Shown here one piece after another: positions 1 through 9,585 of a stretch of DNA of 64,000 nt (its first letter is position 1; each line of letters begins with the position of its first letter). Both the position numbers and the translations under genes were made by a program. Under the pieces are notes generated by a model. It saw nothing but the letters and a program-made list of their open reading frames with translations, ran no database searches and was not told the origin of the DNA. Source of the DNA: Halovenus rubra (GTDB lineage Archaea; Halobacteriota; Halobacteria; Halobacteriales; Haloarculaceae); the NCBI RefSeq assembly GCF_026586665.1, contig NZ_JAODIY010000010.1:62001-126000 (forward strand). The letters run 5' to 3'.

Positions 1-8
1 TGTAGACA

Positions 9-1229
9 ATGGCCTCATCGCTGTGGCGACCACACCCCAGTAACGAGTCAATCGAGCTTTCTGCGTCGAAACAAACACGGTGTATGCTCGATTCGCTCGC
101 ACAACACGAAAAATCACTCGGACAACCTGTTCCCGAGTACAGCACCTCCGAGTTGCGAGAGCGTGCCCAGTCGTTTATTACACAGTGTTACACGGAACTG
201 GACAGGGAGTGGGCAATCGAATCACGGCTCGCCGATATCGACCGCGAGATATCGCTAACAGGGACGTACACCCACACAGAAAAAGAGTTGACACATGGGG
301 CACGGATGGCGTGGCGTAACAGCAACCGCTGTATCGGGCGACTGTTCTGGCAGTCCCTAGAGGTACGCGACGAGCGCAGCCTCAACACTCCCGAAGCGAT
401 ACATGAGGCCTGCTGTCGTCACATTGAACACGCCAGGAATGGCGGCGATATCCGTCCGATGATTACCGTCTTCAGGCCTGAGACACCACAGACCGGACGC
501 GTTCGTATCTGGAACTACCAACTATTGGGATACGCTGGCTATGAGACAGAGACGGGGGTTGTTGGCGACCCATCGGAGTGTGCGTTTACCAGCTACTGCC
601 AGTCACGAGGATGGGAGGGCGCTGGTGAGTCTTTCGACCCCCTGCCCCACGTCATTCAGGTCGGTGACAGCGAGCCAGCCCTGTTCGCGGTCCCCGATGA
701 GTTGTTCGACGAAATCGAGATAACACACCCGGAGTACGATTGGTTTGCCGAACTTGGACTCCGGTGGTATGACGTGCCAATCGTCTCGAACATGCGTCTC
801 GAAATTGGCGGTATCAGTTATACAGCTGCGCCGTTCAACGGGTGGTACATGGGTTCTGAACTTGGAGCCAGGAATTTCGCTGACGAGGACAGGTACGACA
901 AACTCCCAGAGGTTGGAGAGCGATTGGGATACGATACCACGAAGACACGCTCGCTCTGGAAAGACGAGGCATTGGTTGAACTTAACCGGGCCGTGTTACA
1001 CTCCTTCGAAAGCGCAGGGGTGAGAATCGTCGACCACCACACCGCAACCGAACAGTTTGCACAGTTCGAGCGAAACGAGGCAGCCACAGATCGGACTGTA
1101 ACTGGTGACCGAAGTTGGCTCCTACCACCCATGAGTTCCGCGACTACACATGTCTTCGACCAATCGTACGAGACAACGGTAGAGACGCCAAACTTCTTTT
1201 ATATGCCCGACTCACTCTCAGCGGAGTAG
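9..1229 (+). CDS. nos: Nitric oxide synthase oxygenase (bacterial-type NOS)
   Basis: Stand-alone haem oxygenase that would convert L-arginine to citrulline and NO with tetrahydropterin and an external reductase. The 406-residue product carries the NOS haem-ligand segment WRNSNRCIGR with the proximal Cys at 108, the substrate-binding segment APFNGWYMGSELGARN around 274-289 (Glu284 is the expected arginine-guanidinium ligand), and the pterin-side segment SWLLPPMSSATTHVF near 369-383. There is no reductase domain. It is somewhat longer than typical bacterial NOS (about 360), mainly at the N terminus. An in-frame stop lies just upstream (bases 3-5), so the start is bounded. Its electron donor is not adjacent; the 2Fe-2S ferredoxin at 30.7 kb is one unproven candidate. 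Family assignment is very secure; physiological role is inference. Confidence 0.95.
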   Translation: MASSLWRPHPSNESIELSASKQTRCMLDSLAQHEKSLGQPVPEYSTSELRERAQSFITQCYTELDREWAIESRLADIDREISLTGTYTHTEKELTHGARMAWRNSNRCIGRLFWQSLEVRDERSLNTPEAIHEACCRHIEHARNGGDIRPMITVFRPETPQTGRVRIWNYQLLGYAGYETETGVVGDPSECAFTSYCQSRGWEGAGESFDPLPHVIQVGDSEPALFAVPDELFDEIEITHPEYDWFAELGLRWYDVPIVSNMRLEIGGISYTAAPFNGWYMGSELGARNFADEDRYDKLPEVGERLGYDTTKTRSLWKDEALVELNRAVLHSFESAGVRIVDHHTATEQFAQFERNEAATDRTVTGDRSWLLPPMSSATTHVFDQSYETTVETPNFFYMPDSLSAE

Positions 1230-1370
1230 GTTGTTTGATGCGTATTGAGACGACGGGCGTGAAGTTATCCTCTGATTGAAAAAGATAGCCCTCACAATCA
1301 TAGTTTCAGCAGTCGTGAATCCCGACATCAGCTACTCGAAACGAAGAGAGGAGTGAACAACCGTACTGGG

Positions 1371-1619
1371 CTACATACCGGTGATGAGGAAGGCAAGCCA
1401 TGAGGGAAACCCGACTGCACCCGTGACGGCAATTATCGCAGCACCCATGGTCTTTGTTTCGTCGTCATATAGCCGGTACCCGGCATACACGGCGACCAAC
1501 CCAAAGAGCGGAATGAGCACCCATGAGATAATTGCTGACGCGACGCCACCCCAGAAGTAAAGCGTACCATCCTCATTCAACGCTTCCAGTATCGGTCCTA
1601 CGCCCGATGGTTCATCCAT
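1371..1619 (-). CDS. Small two-helix membrane protein, unknown function
   Basis: An 82-residue protein with two hydrophobic segments, roughly residues 23-45 and 56-78, separated by a short charged loop (YDDETKT). No family recognised. The ATG at 1619 is preferred over an upstream in-frame start because a TATA-like CATAAATG lies about 33 nt upstream of it on the minus strand, which suits a leaderless transcript. It is convergent with the NOS gene and divergent from the next gene. Nothing in the context gives a function. Confidence 0.6.
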   Translation of the reverse strand: MDEPSGVGPILEALNEDGTLYFWGGVASAIISWVLIPLFGLVAVYAGYRLYDDETKTMGAAIIAVTGAVGFPSWLAFLITGM

Positions 1620-1725
1620 TAGTTCACTCAGTACTCTCTTGGAGTATGGACATTTATGCGTTGGCACGTGCCATCTAAGGCGCAGTATTTAACCGCCCTT
1701 GTCTGATACGTACAGGTAGTCTTGG

Positions 1726-2493
1726 ATGAAGCTTCTGTCGTGTAACGCTGGCTATCTGCTCGATTACGAAGGGTCGTATCACGAGTATGTGTTACGACCC
1801 CATCGCGGTCTCATCGGCAGCAAGCGGGCTGAGGAGAACGCACTCTCACAGTTAGTTGATGTCATCAACGACGAACAGCCTGATGTGGTCGGACTGGTCG
1901 AGGTCGATCAGGGGTCACTTCGAACCCGAACTGACGGGCAGGTGGCAGACATTGCACGTCGTCTTCGAGAGCGAGGGCTAACATACCACCCACAGGCCGC
2001 GACGAAGTACGGCAGCGGCGGCGTTATCCCGTCGCTACCAATGTTACAGCACCTTGCAAACGGCGTTCTCTCGACTGCCGATCACGAAACAGTGGTTCAC
2101 TACCTCGAAACAGGACCAAAGCGGTTGGTTATCGAAGTATCGACACCTGAGGTCGATATCTTTAGCACGCACCTGGCGATGAGTGGTCGCGCGCGGCGTA
2201 GCCAACTCCAAGAGCTAGCAGAGCTGGTGACAGCCCGTGAGAATCCGGTTGTTGCTGGCGATTTCAACACGTACAATGGACTCGACGAAGTCGAGGCCGT
2301 ATTCGACGGAACCGAGTTGACGGTCTATGAGCCGGGTGAGACGGTTCCGCCGCGACCGTTGGATACTGTCGTCACAGACACCAGAACACTTGATTTCTTT
2401 ATTGCGCCCGAATCAATGGCTGTCTCACGATGTGATGTGCTGGACGTGCAGGTGTCAGACCACCGGCCAATTGTCATGGAGTTCGAGCCCTGA
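1726..2493 (+). CDS. Endonuclease/exonuclease/phosphatase (EEP) family protein
   Basis: A 255-residue metal-dependent hydrolase of the EEP (DNase I-like) fold. Visible motifs in order: the N-terminal beta strand with SCNAGY (Asn7), the metal-binding Glu in GLVEVD near 59, STHLAMSG near 145 with the active-site His, AGDFNTY near 178-184 with the catalytic Asp and Asn, and the terminal SDHRPIVMEF with the Asp-His pair. Substrate cannot be told from sequence: the superfamily includes AP endonucleases, sphingomyelinases and phosphatases. Length is typical for stand-alone haloarchaeal members. It is monocistronic and no secretion signal is seen, so a cytoplasmic role is likely. Confidence 0.85.
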   Translation: MKLLSCNAGYLLDYEGSYHEYVLRPHRGLIGSKRAEENALSQLVDVINDEQPDVVGLVEVDQGSLRTRTDGQVADIARRLRERGLTYHPQAATKYGSGGVIPSLPMLQHLANGVLSTADHETVVHYLETGPKRLVIEVSTPEVDIFSTHLAMSGRARRSQLQELAELVTARENPVVAGDFNTYNGLDEVEAVFDGTELTVYEPGETVPPRPLDTVVTDTRTLDFFIAPESMAVSRCDVLDVQVSDHRPIVMEFEP

Positions 2494-2612
2494 CTGTATG
2501 AGAGAGCGTCTCAGCGGAACGATTGTGAGAAGACAGTGCGATGTTGACACGAGCAGGTCCTATCACCAGAAGTAACGACCAGTCGTAGAGACCACTGCCA
2601 AGCAGCGTCCTC

Positions 2613-3377
2613 TTAGTAGGAAACGTGCTCGGTAAACCGCTCGTCGTAGCCTGAGCTGTATGGATTGGTTGGTTCCTGGTCTTTGAGTACCACGCGAGCA
2701 AACTTATCCCAAGTATTTTCTTTGAACAGGTGGACGAATTCGGCGCGGCGGTTGAGGAGATTTTTGAAACTCTCGTTACGGTAGCACCGCGGGTTAGCGT
2801 CAGATTCGATAGCTGCCGTGAGGTCGTCAGCGCTCTCGATAGGTCGGTCGTACTCGACGTATGCCTCTCCGATGGTCGTGTGGAGGTGACTGTACGAAGA
2901 AACGTACGTGGACACGTCAAGGCCACTGGCAATCGACTCCATCCTGCTGGTGTGGAACCACCAGTTTTTCGGGCAGAATACCTCGACGGCATCGAAGAGA
3001 TGGCTGTATTCCCGCAGGTCGTCTCCGGAGAGACTCATCGTGAGAAACTCGGGATGGGGTGCAAGTAGCGTCTCGTCTCGACGGTCAAGTTCGGCCATTG
3101 TCGCCTCGAACGTGAGGAAGTCCGGAATCGGTTCGGCGGGGTCGATGGCGAGGACGTGTCGACGCCTGTTCCAGCGATCGGCAAAGCACTCACGAGCAGG
3201 GACAACGAGTAACTCGTCGTCAGAGTACTCCTGAGCGCGCTTTCGGATATCGGAGAGATGCGTGAAGTGTGGCGCGTAGACGAGCGCGTCAAGCCCTGCC
3301 TCCTTGGCCCGCCGGACGACCTCGTCGTCAAGTATCTTTACGTGTAGGTCGACACGTGTCGGCTCATCGGCTGCCAT
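2613..3377 (-). CDS. PHP-domain metal-dependent hydrolase
   Basis: A 254-residue protein that reads as a PHP (polymerase and histidinol phosphatase) domain. It has DLHVK at 9-13, YAPHFTHLSDI near 34-44, an ARECFADR segment with the metal-type Glu, RRHVLAI, and LLAPHPEF with a further His. The first motif is DLHVK where many PHP proteins have DxHxH, so one metal ligand may be altered. Members act as phosphoesterases; the substrate is unknown. The gene ends close to the convergent EEP gene and is transcribed in the same direction as the PAN gene upstream, with a 145-nt spacer. Confidence 0.75.
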   Translation of the reverse strand: MAADEPTRVDLHVKILDDEVVRRAKEAGLDALVYAPHFTHLSDIRKRAQEYSDDELLVVPARECFADRWNRRRHVLAIDPAEPIPDFLTFEATMAELDRRDETLLAPHPEFLTMSLSGDDLREYSHLFDAVEVFCPKNWWFHTSRMESIASGLDVSTYVSSYSHLHTTIGEAYVEYDRPIESADDLTAAIESDANPRCYRNESFKNLLNRRAEFVHLFKENTWDKFARVVLKDQEPTNPYSSGYDERFTEHVSY

Positions 3378-3522
3378 TGTGTCTCTTTTCGACAGCCCAG
3401 CAATAGTGTATTTCGAAATATACGCAGCAAAAGAGAGACGACAGGCTGTGCGGCCGGAAGTTGATAGAATAGAGTCACGAAAACAAACGTTTCAGCTGGA
3501 AGTAGAACGTGGATTACAGTCG

Positions 3523-4734
3523 TCAGGCGAACGTCCGCGAAACGTCGTCTTCGTCAGTTTCCTGCTGAATCTTGTCGTATGCGTTCTCAAAGTCACTCAT
3601 CTGAACTTCTGTCCGGTCGTCACGGATGGCGAACATACCCGCTTCAGTACAGACAGCCTTGATATCAGCTCCTGACGCGTCCTCGACCATTCCGCCAAGC
3701 TTCCCGAAGTCAACGTCGTCGGCGACGTTCATCGAGCGGGTATGAATCTGGAATATCTGTCCGCGGCCGGGCTCGTCGGGTTTTGGCACCTCGATGAGAC
3801 GGTCGAACCGACCGGGCCGGAGAATAGCACGGTCAAGCATGTCGAAGCGGTTGGTTGCGGCGATAATCCGGATATCACCACGGTCTTCGAAGCCGTCCAT
3901 CTCGGCGAGAAGTTGCATCATCGTCCGCTGGACTTCCGCGTCGCCCGAAGTTTTCGAATCGGTCCGTTTGGCGGCAATAGCATCGATTTCGTCGATAAAG
4001 ATGACCGCCGGCTGGTGCTGGCGGGCAAGCTCAAAGAGGTCACGAACAAGTTTGGCACCCTCGCCGATGAACTTGTGAACGAGCTCGGAGCCAGCCATCT
4101 TGATGAATGTTGCGTCGGTCTGGTTGGCGACAGCCTTGGCAAGCATCGTCTTTCCCGTCCCGGGCGGCCCATAGAGGAGAACACCGGCGGGCGGGTCGAT
4201 TCCAACATCGCCAAAGCGCTCAGGACTTTGCAGCGGCATCTCGACAGTTTCCCGAACTTCCTCGATCTGGTCCGTGATACCGCCGATATCCGAGTAGGTA
4301 ACAGATGGACTCCTATCGACTTGCATGACACGGGCACGCACATCTGTCTCGTCATCCAACGTCTGGACAATAGACAGGGAGTTGTTCACCGCGACGCGGG
4401 CATCCGGTTCGAGTTCCTCCCGCATCTCTTCGGTCACTTCGGTGAGTGCCTCCTGGTTGTTGCCGTGCTGTTTGATGATGACGCCGTCATCGGTAACTTC
4501 CTGTACCGTGGCGACAAACAGCGGTGACTGCTTGAGTTTCTTGTTCTCGTGGGTCAGCCGCTCCAGTTTCTGCTGGTACTTGTTGTTCTCGGCGTTTGCA
4601 TCGAGCAGCTTGTCCCGCATCTCCTCGTTTTGTGACTCCAACACGTTCACCCGCTCCTCCAGCGATTCGATCTTCTCCTGTTTGGACGTGTCTTTGTCGT
4701 ACGGCAGGTCGACATCGTCCACGGTGTCGGTCAT
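3523..4734 (-). CDS. pan: Proteasome-activating nucleotidase (PAN), AAA+ ATPase
   Basis: Hexameric ATPase that unfolds substrates for the 20S proteasome in the cytoplasm. The 403 residues show an N-terminal coiled coil (about 18-70), an OB-fold domain (about 75-145), then the AAA+ module: GPPGTGKT Walker A at 189-196, VIFIDEID Walker B around 244-251, the ATNRFD sensor-1 region near 293-298 and arginine finger RPGRFDR at 306-312. The last three residues are TFA, so a strict C-terminal hydrophobic-Tyr-X docking motif is absent, with Phe in the Tyr place. A CTTATTAG box about 27 nt upstream supports the start. Haloarchaea often carry two PAN paralogues; which one this is cannot be decided. Confidence 0.95.
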   Translation of the reverse strand: MTDTVDDVDLPYDKDTSKQEKIESLEERVNVLESQNEEMRDKLLDANAENNKYQQKLERLTHENKKLKQSPLFVATVQEVTDDGVIIKQHGNNQEALTEVTEEMREELEPDARVAVNNSLSIVQTLDDETDVRARVMQVDRSPSVTYSDIGGITDQIEEVRETVEMPLQSPERFGDVGIDPPAGVLLYGPPGTGKTMLAKAVANQTDATFIKMAGSELVHKFIGEGAKLVRDLFELARQHQPAVIFIDEIDAIAAKRTDSKTSGDAEVQRTMMQLLAEMDGFEDRGDIRIIAATNRFDMLDRAILRPGRFDRLIEVPKPDEPGRGQIFQIHTRSMNVADDVDFGKLGGMVEDASGADIKAVCTEAGMFAIRDDRTEVQMSDFENAYDKIQQETDEDDVSRTFA

Positions 4735-4845
4735 TGTACGCCTTTTACGTTTTCTCTAATAAGAGGCTTCGGGTCAACGGCAACTTCTGACAGGGTGCCT
4801 CAACGCCTAATAGATGTTCCATGGTAATTTTTCTATGTAGTAAAT

Positions 4846-4857
4846 ATTATTAACCTG
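4846..4857 (+). promoter_or_regulatory. TATA-like promoter element for the first wHTH gene
   Basis: An AT-rich stretch (taaatattatta) lies about 25-33 nt upstream of the ATG at 4879. No ribosome binding site precedes that ATG, which is the expected layout of a leaderless haloarchaeal transcript. Confidence 0.5.
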
Positions 4858-4878
4858 CATCGCACAGAACAGTATACG

Positions 4879-5136
4879 ATGAGCACATCAGAGACGGTCC
4901 AGACACAAGCAGAGTCCGACACAGAATCCCTCACCGAGCTTCCGCCAAGTGCAAAGCTCGTTGCGAAGGTACTGGAGTACAACGACACACTGACACAGAG
5001 TCAACTCGCAGAGGAGACACTGCTGCCGGCACGGACAGTCAGGTACGCTTTGACGCGGCTGGAAGACGCCGATGTCATCGAGTCTCGATTCTCCTTCGTT
5101 GACGCCCGCAAGCGCGTCTACACGCTGGCGAAATAA
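4879..5136 (+). CDS. Small winged helix-turn-helix protein (paralogue of the gene at 13987)
   Basis: An 85-residue acidic protein whose core is a single wHTH domain: LPPSAKLVAKVLEYNDTL, then a recognition-helix region ARTVRYALTRLEDADVIE and a wing ending DARKRVYTL. It shares this core almost motif for motif with the 87-residue protein at 13987-14250. It probably acts as a DNA-binding regulator of MarR/TrmB-like fold, as inferred from fold only; no target is known. It is divergent from the PAN gene across a 144-nt shared upstream region, so it may regulate itself or PAN, but no operator repeat was recognised. Confidence 0.8.
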   Translation: MSTSETVQTQAESDTESLTELPPSAKLVAKVLEYNDTLTQSQLAEETLLPARTVRYALTRLEDADVIESRFSFVDARKRVYTLAK

Positions 5137-5181
5137 CGAGAGACCACCACCCTTATACTACGTCTTGCCGACTCATTACGC

Positions 5182-5592
5182 ATGATTCGGCGGATCCTAG
5201 CCGGATGCACCCTCGTTGCAGTCGTCGCGACGACGGGTAGCCTCTATTTTAGTGAAGTGGCGAATTACCTCCCCTGCGAACTGTGCTGGTACCAGCGCAT
5301 CCTCATGTACCCTCTTGTCGTCGTGCTTGGTGTCGCTACTCTCGAAGAGACCAAGAGCGTCTGGAAAACAGGGCTCCCGCTATCGGCTCTCGGTACTGTC
5401 GTTGCAGCCTATCACACGTTCATCCAGTTTGCACCCGAAGCAGTTTCGGCGACATGTACTGTTGGCGGCTGTACCAGGACTGACTGGACGGGATTGGGTG
5501 TCCTCACGATTCCGCGGCTCTCGCTGGTCGCGTTCGCACTTGTGACTGCTGGTTTATTCGCTGTCGCACACGTCGATTATCACACGCAGTAG
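5182..5592 (+). CDS. dsbB: Disulfide bond formation protein DsbB-like
   Basis: A membrane quinone-dependent thiol oxidase that would recharge a DsbA-type oxidant for extracytoplasmic disulfides. The 136 residues contain four hydrophobic segments, the first-loop CxxC (CELCWYQR, Cys32 and Cys35) and the second-loop pair Cys92 and Cys97 (TCTVGGC), the usual DsbB redox set with close spacing in the second pair. Length is slightly under bacterial DsbB (about 170), as is common in archaeal versions. A DsbA partner is not in the window. The gene follows the wHTH gene by 45 nt and precedes mre11 on the same strand. Confidence 0.85.
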   Translation: MIRRILAGCTLVAVVATTGSLYFSEVANYLPCELCWYQRILMYPLVVVLGVATLEETKSVWKTGLPLSALGTVVAAYHTFIQFAPEAVSATCTVGGCTRTDWTGLGVLTIPRLSLVAFALVTAGLFAVAHVDYHTQ

Positions 5593-5677
5593 TGCAAGGA
5601 GAGAGAACAGCAACCGGTGTGTTACGTTCAGGGTGCTCACGGAATCCATTTAGGGCGGCCACTCCTACCGGCGAGCA

Positions 5678-6889
5678 ATGACGAGGATACTCCATACGGG
5701 TGACACACATCTGGGTTATCAGCAGTATCATCGCCCCACCCGGCGGGAGGATTTCCAGGCCGCCTTCACGCAGGTCGCCGAGGATGCCGTCGCCGATGAC
5801 GTGGCTGCTGTCATCCACGCTGGTGACCTCTTTCACGACCGGACGCCGACACTCTCAGACATTATGGGAGCGATGTCGGTGCTCCGGATTCTCGACGACG
5901 CTGACGTGCCGTTTTTAGCTATCGTCGGCAACCACGAGTCGAAACGCAACCAGCAGTGGCTCGACCTCTTCGAGTCGATGGGGCTGGCAACACGCCTTGG
6001 CTCTGAACCGGTATCCGTTGGAAACACCGCCTTCTATGGACTGGATTTCGTCCCACGGTCACAGCGCGAGTCCTACGACTACGAGTTTGCGTCCCACGAC
6101 GCCGAGTACGCCGCAGTTGTCACACACGGGCTTTTCGAGCCATTCGAGCACGGAGACTGGGACGCGAGGACAGTGCTTGCCGAATCTCCTGTCAGCTTCG
6201 ATGCCATGTTGCTCGGAGATGACCATACGCCACAGACGAGACACATCGAGGAACCGACCGAAACGTGGCTTACCTACTGTGGGTCAACCGAGCGTGCGAG
6301 CGCGAGCGAGCGCGATGAGCGTGGCTACAATCTTGTCACGTTTGAAGATGGCGTCGACATCCGCCGACGAGGTATCGACACCCGTGATTTTGTCTTCGTC
6401 GATGTGGAACTCAACGACACAGAGGGAAGTTCTGTCGTGCGCGAACGCATCGAACAGTACGATATTGACGACGCCGTCGTTATCGTCACCATCACCGGCG
6501 AAGGCGAGGAAGTGATGCCAGCGGGCATCGAGGAGTTCGCCGAGGAGCGGGGCTCGCTTGTCACTCGCGTCAACGACCAACGCGAGATAAGCGAGGAGGC
6601 CGATGTCGACGTTACCTTCGCAGACCCTGATGAAGCAGTTAGAGAGCGCATTCAAGAACTCGGATTGAGTCCCGTTGCCCGTGAAGTCGACGAGACAGTG
6701 CGTGCAAGCAAGGTAGCAGATTCAAACGTTGCTGACGCTATCGAGCGCCGCGTTAGTGAGGTAGTCGAAGAGGCTGATGACGGTGCGTTCGACGATGCTA
6801 GAGCACGTGAGAAAAGCGGTGATGAGACACCCAGCGAAAGCGGGACAGACGACGAAAAAAGCCAAGAGACAATGGAGGATTATCTATGA
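5678..6889 (+). CDS. mre11: DNA double-strand break repair nuclease Mre11
   Basis: Nuclease subunit of the Mre11-Rad50 complex, processing DNA ends. The 403 residues begin with the calcineurin-like phosphoesterase motifs: GDTHLG (Asp9, His11), HAGDLFHDR (Asp50, His53), GNHE (Asn85, His86) and VTHG (His150). The final metal motif reads GDDHTP at 180-185, whereas many Mre11 proteins have GHxH, so Asp stands where the first His is common. A capping region follows, then an acidic low-complexity tail from about residue 360. The stop overlaps the rad50 start by 4 nt, so the two are translationally coupled. Confidence 0.95.
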   Translation: MTRILHTGDTHLGYQQYHRPTRREDFQAAFTQVAEDAVADDVAAVIHAGDLFHDRTPTLSDIMGAMSVLRILDDADVPFLAIVGNHESKRNQQWLDLFESMGLATRLGSEPVSVGNTAFYGLDFVPRSQRESYDYEFASHDAEYAAVVTHGLFEPFEHGDWDARTVLAESPVSFDAMLLGDDHTPQTRHIEEPTETWLTYCGSTERASASERDERGYNLVTFEDGVDIRRRGIDTRDFVFVDVELNDTEGSSVVRERIEQYDIDDAVVIVTITGEGEEVMPAGIEEFAEERGSLVTRVNDQREISEEADVDVTFADPDEAVRERIQELGLSPVAREVDETVRASKVADSNVADAIERRVSEVVEEADDGAFDDARAREKSGDETPSESGTDDEKSQETMEDYL

Positions 6890-9585
6890 GATTCGAGCAG
6901 GTTCAGCTACAGAATTTTAAGTGTTACGAGGATGCGAACCTTCGTCTTGACAGTGGTGTGACGGTTATCCACGGGCTAAACGGCGGCGGGAAATCATCGT
7001 TGCTCGAAGCATGTTTCTTCGCACTCTATGGCTCCAAGGCACTCGACAAGACACTCGACGAAATCGTGACTATCGGCGCCGAGGAGACTATCGTCGAACT
7101 CCAGTTTACACACGGCGGGGATGACTACGATATTAGACGGCGGATTCGGGTCAACAATGGAAACGCACGGACCGCCGAGTGTGTAATGAACGGACCCGGC
7201 GGGACCACCGAGGGTGCAACGGACGTACGCAACCGCGTTGTCTCAATGCTCCGGATGGATACCGAGGCATTCGTCAACTGCGCCTATGTCCGGCAGGGAG
7301 AGGTCAACAAGCTCATCAACGCTTCACCAGCAGTCCGGCAGGATATGCTCGACGACCTCCTCCAACTTGGCAAGCTCGAAACGTACCGTGATAGGGCAAG
7401 CGACGCCCGTGTGGGCATTGGTCGTGTCCGTGACGACAAGCAGGGCGCACTCAGCGAGGTCGAGGAACAACTGGCCGAGAAAAAAGACAAAAACCTCCAC
7501 GGACAGCGCAACGAAATAGAGACAGAGCTCTCCGATATCGCGGAGCAAATCCAGCGGTACGAAAAGAACCAGGCCGACGCGAAAGAAAGCCAGGATAAAG
7601 CGGTCGAAGTCATCGAGAAATACGAACAGAAACGCGAGGAGTTGGCCGAGGTCGAAGACAGTATCGAACAGCTCCGCGAGCGAATCCAAGAGACCGAACG
7701 CAAACGCGAGGCCCTTGCTGACCGCACTGGGGAGTGTCAAGAAACGCTTCGTGACCGGCGTCAAAAGCGTGATGAGCTGCTCGAATCCGTTAATATCGAG
7801 GCTGATGATGATGACCTCGACACTCGTATCGAGGCACGTGTTGAGAGCCTCCGTGAGGAGATTGACGAAGTGACCACAGAGATTCGTGAGTTAAGCGTCA
7901 GCAAGACAGAATACGATAACGAGGCAGAACGGCTGGCTGCGGAGGCCGACGACCTCGAATCAACGGCAGAAGAAAACCGTAAGCAGGCCGATGAGTTGGC
8001 AAAAGAACTGACAGACGCTCGGGAGCGGCTGTCAGAGCGGCGCGAGAAAATCGATGAGATGGCCGCTGATATCGAGACAAAACGGGCGGCGTTCGCGGAC
8101 GCACCGGTTGCGGTCGGCGCGGCAAGTGAACACCGTGAGGAAGTTGCCAAAGAGCTTGCAGAGATCGGCAAGCGCCGAACAGAGCTGTCAGCAGACCTCG
8201 ACAACGAGCGTGAGCGCCTCAGCGAGGCCGAGTCGTTGCTAGAAGCGGGGAAGTGTCCAGAGTGTGGCCAGTCCGTCGAGGGGTCGCCTCACGTCTCGGA
8301 TATCGACGAGCGACGGGCACGTATCGAGGACCTCGAAGCCGAACTCGCCGACATCGAGACACGGGAGCGCGACCGTGAAGATGACCTTGACCGGATAAAA
8401 GAACTCGAATCACTGGAATCTGAGATTGAGAGTCTCGAATCTGACCGTGAGAATCTCGCCCAGATACTCGATGAGCGCGAAGCAAACATCGCCGAAAAGG
8501 AGCGCCGTATCGAAGAACTCCGTCAAGAGGCAAGCGAGGCCGAGAGCGATGTCGAGACGCGCCGCGAGGAGGCAACAGAGGCACGGAAACAGGCGAAGAC
8601 GTATAAAAAACAGATTGCGGAGTATAACCAGCGTCAGGCAGACCTGAAAGACCGTCTCGATTCACTCGAAACGGTAACCGATGTGCTCGATGAGATAACA
8701 TCACTGACAGAGGAACAAGAGCGCCTGCGCGACCAACGCGAGGACAAAGGCCAGATGAACGACGAGCGCCGTGACCGATTAGGAGAGTTGCGCGAGCGTC
8801 GGAGCGACCTGCAAGCAGAGTTCGACGAGGAGCGTATCAAAGAGGCACGGGATCAAAAACAAAAAGCGACAGAATATCTCGAACAGGTCGTCGAGACGCT
8901 TGCAGACCTCGAAGAAAAGCAGGCGAACCTGCAGGGGAAACTCGGCGGTATCGAAGCCGAGATAGACGTAATGGCTGAGTTACGCGAGCGACAGGATGAG
9001 CTGAGCGCAACCGTTTCACGGCTTGGCTCACTTTATGCCGAGGCCGAGCAACTCGAAGAGATGTACCGCACGCTCCGGTCAGAGCTGCGTCAACAGAATA
9101 TCGAGAGTCTCGAACGGATGTTGAACGAAACGTTTGACCTTATTTACGAGAACGATACCTACTCACGTCTCGAAATCGACGGGGAGTACCGGTTGACGGT
9201 CTATCAGAAAGACGGCGCAGAGCTCGACCCTGAACAGCTCTCGGGTGGAGAGCGTGCGCTGTTCAACCTCAGTCTCAGGTGTGCAATCTACCAACTCCTC
9301 GCGGAGGGTATCGAAGGGACCGCACCGATGCCGCCGCTCATTCTTGATGAGCCGACGGTCTTTCTTGACTCAGGACATGTCTCACAGCTCGTCGAACTTA
9401 TAAACGAGATGTATAGTCTGGGTGTCGAGCAGATTTTGGTCGTCAGCCACGACGAGGAATTAGTGTCGGCCGCTGACGCACTCGTGACCGTCAAAAAAGA
9501 CCCAACGACAAACCGCTCGACCGTCGAGCGTCTCAAAAACGTAGACGGAATCGACGAGGAGTTGCTCGCCACGGCCGGAGACTGA
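6886..9585 (+). CDS. rad50: DNA double-strand break repair ATPase Rad50
   Basis: SMC-like ATPase that bridges and clamps DNA for Mre11. The 899 residues show an N-terminal Walker A (GLNGGGKSS, 30-38), a Q-loop region, a long coiled coil, the zinc-hook CPECGQ with Cys456 and Cys459 at its middle, the returning coil, the ABC signature LSGGE at 785-789 and Walker [12 protein letters not shown] from about 818. The coiled coil is very rich in Glu, Arg and Asp, giving the region a purine-biased coding strand. The start ATG sits in the mre11 stop overlap. Its stop codon directly abuts the stop of the convergent gene at 9586 with no intervening base. Confidence 0.97.
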   Translation: MRFEQVQLQNFKCYEDANLRLDSGVTVIHGLNGGGKSSLLEACFFALYGSKALDKTLDEIVTIGAEETIVELQFTHGGDDYDIRRRIRVNNGNARTAECVMNGPGGTTEGATDVRNRVVSMLRMDTEAFVNCAYVRQGEVNKLINASPAVRQDMLDDLLQLGKLETYRDRASDARVGIGRVRDDKQGALSEVEEQLAEKKDKNLHGQRNEIETELSDIAEQIQRYEKNQADAKESQDKAVEVIEKYEQKREELAEVEDSIEQLRERIQETERKREALADRTGECQETLRDRRQKRDELLESVNIEADDDDLDTRIEARVESLREEIDEVTTEIRELSVSKTEYDNEAERLAAEADDLESTAEENRKQADELAKELTDARERLSERREKIDEMAADIETKRAAFADAPVAVGAASEHREEVAKELAEIGKRRTELSADLDNERERLSEAESLLEAGKCPECGQSVEGSPHVSDIDERRARIEDLEAELADIETRERDREDDLDRIKELESLESEIESLESDRENLAQILDEREANIAEKERRIEELRQEASEAESDVETRREEATEARKQAKTYKKQIAEYNQRQADLKDRLDSLETVTDVLDEITSLTEEQERLRDQREDKGQMNDERRDRLGELRERRSDLQAEFDEERIKEARDQKQKATEYLEQVVETLADLEEKQANLQGKLGGIEAEIDVMAELRERQDELSATVSRLGSLYAEAEQLEEMYRTLRSELRQQNIESLERMLNETFDLIYENDTYSRLEIDGEYRLTVYQKDGAELDPEQLSGGERALFNLSLRCAIYQLLAEGIEGTAPMPPLILDEPTVFLDSGHVSQLVELINEMYSLGVEQILVVSHDEELVSAADALVTVKKDPTTNRSTVERLKNVDGIDEELLATAGD

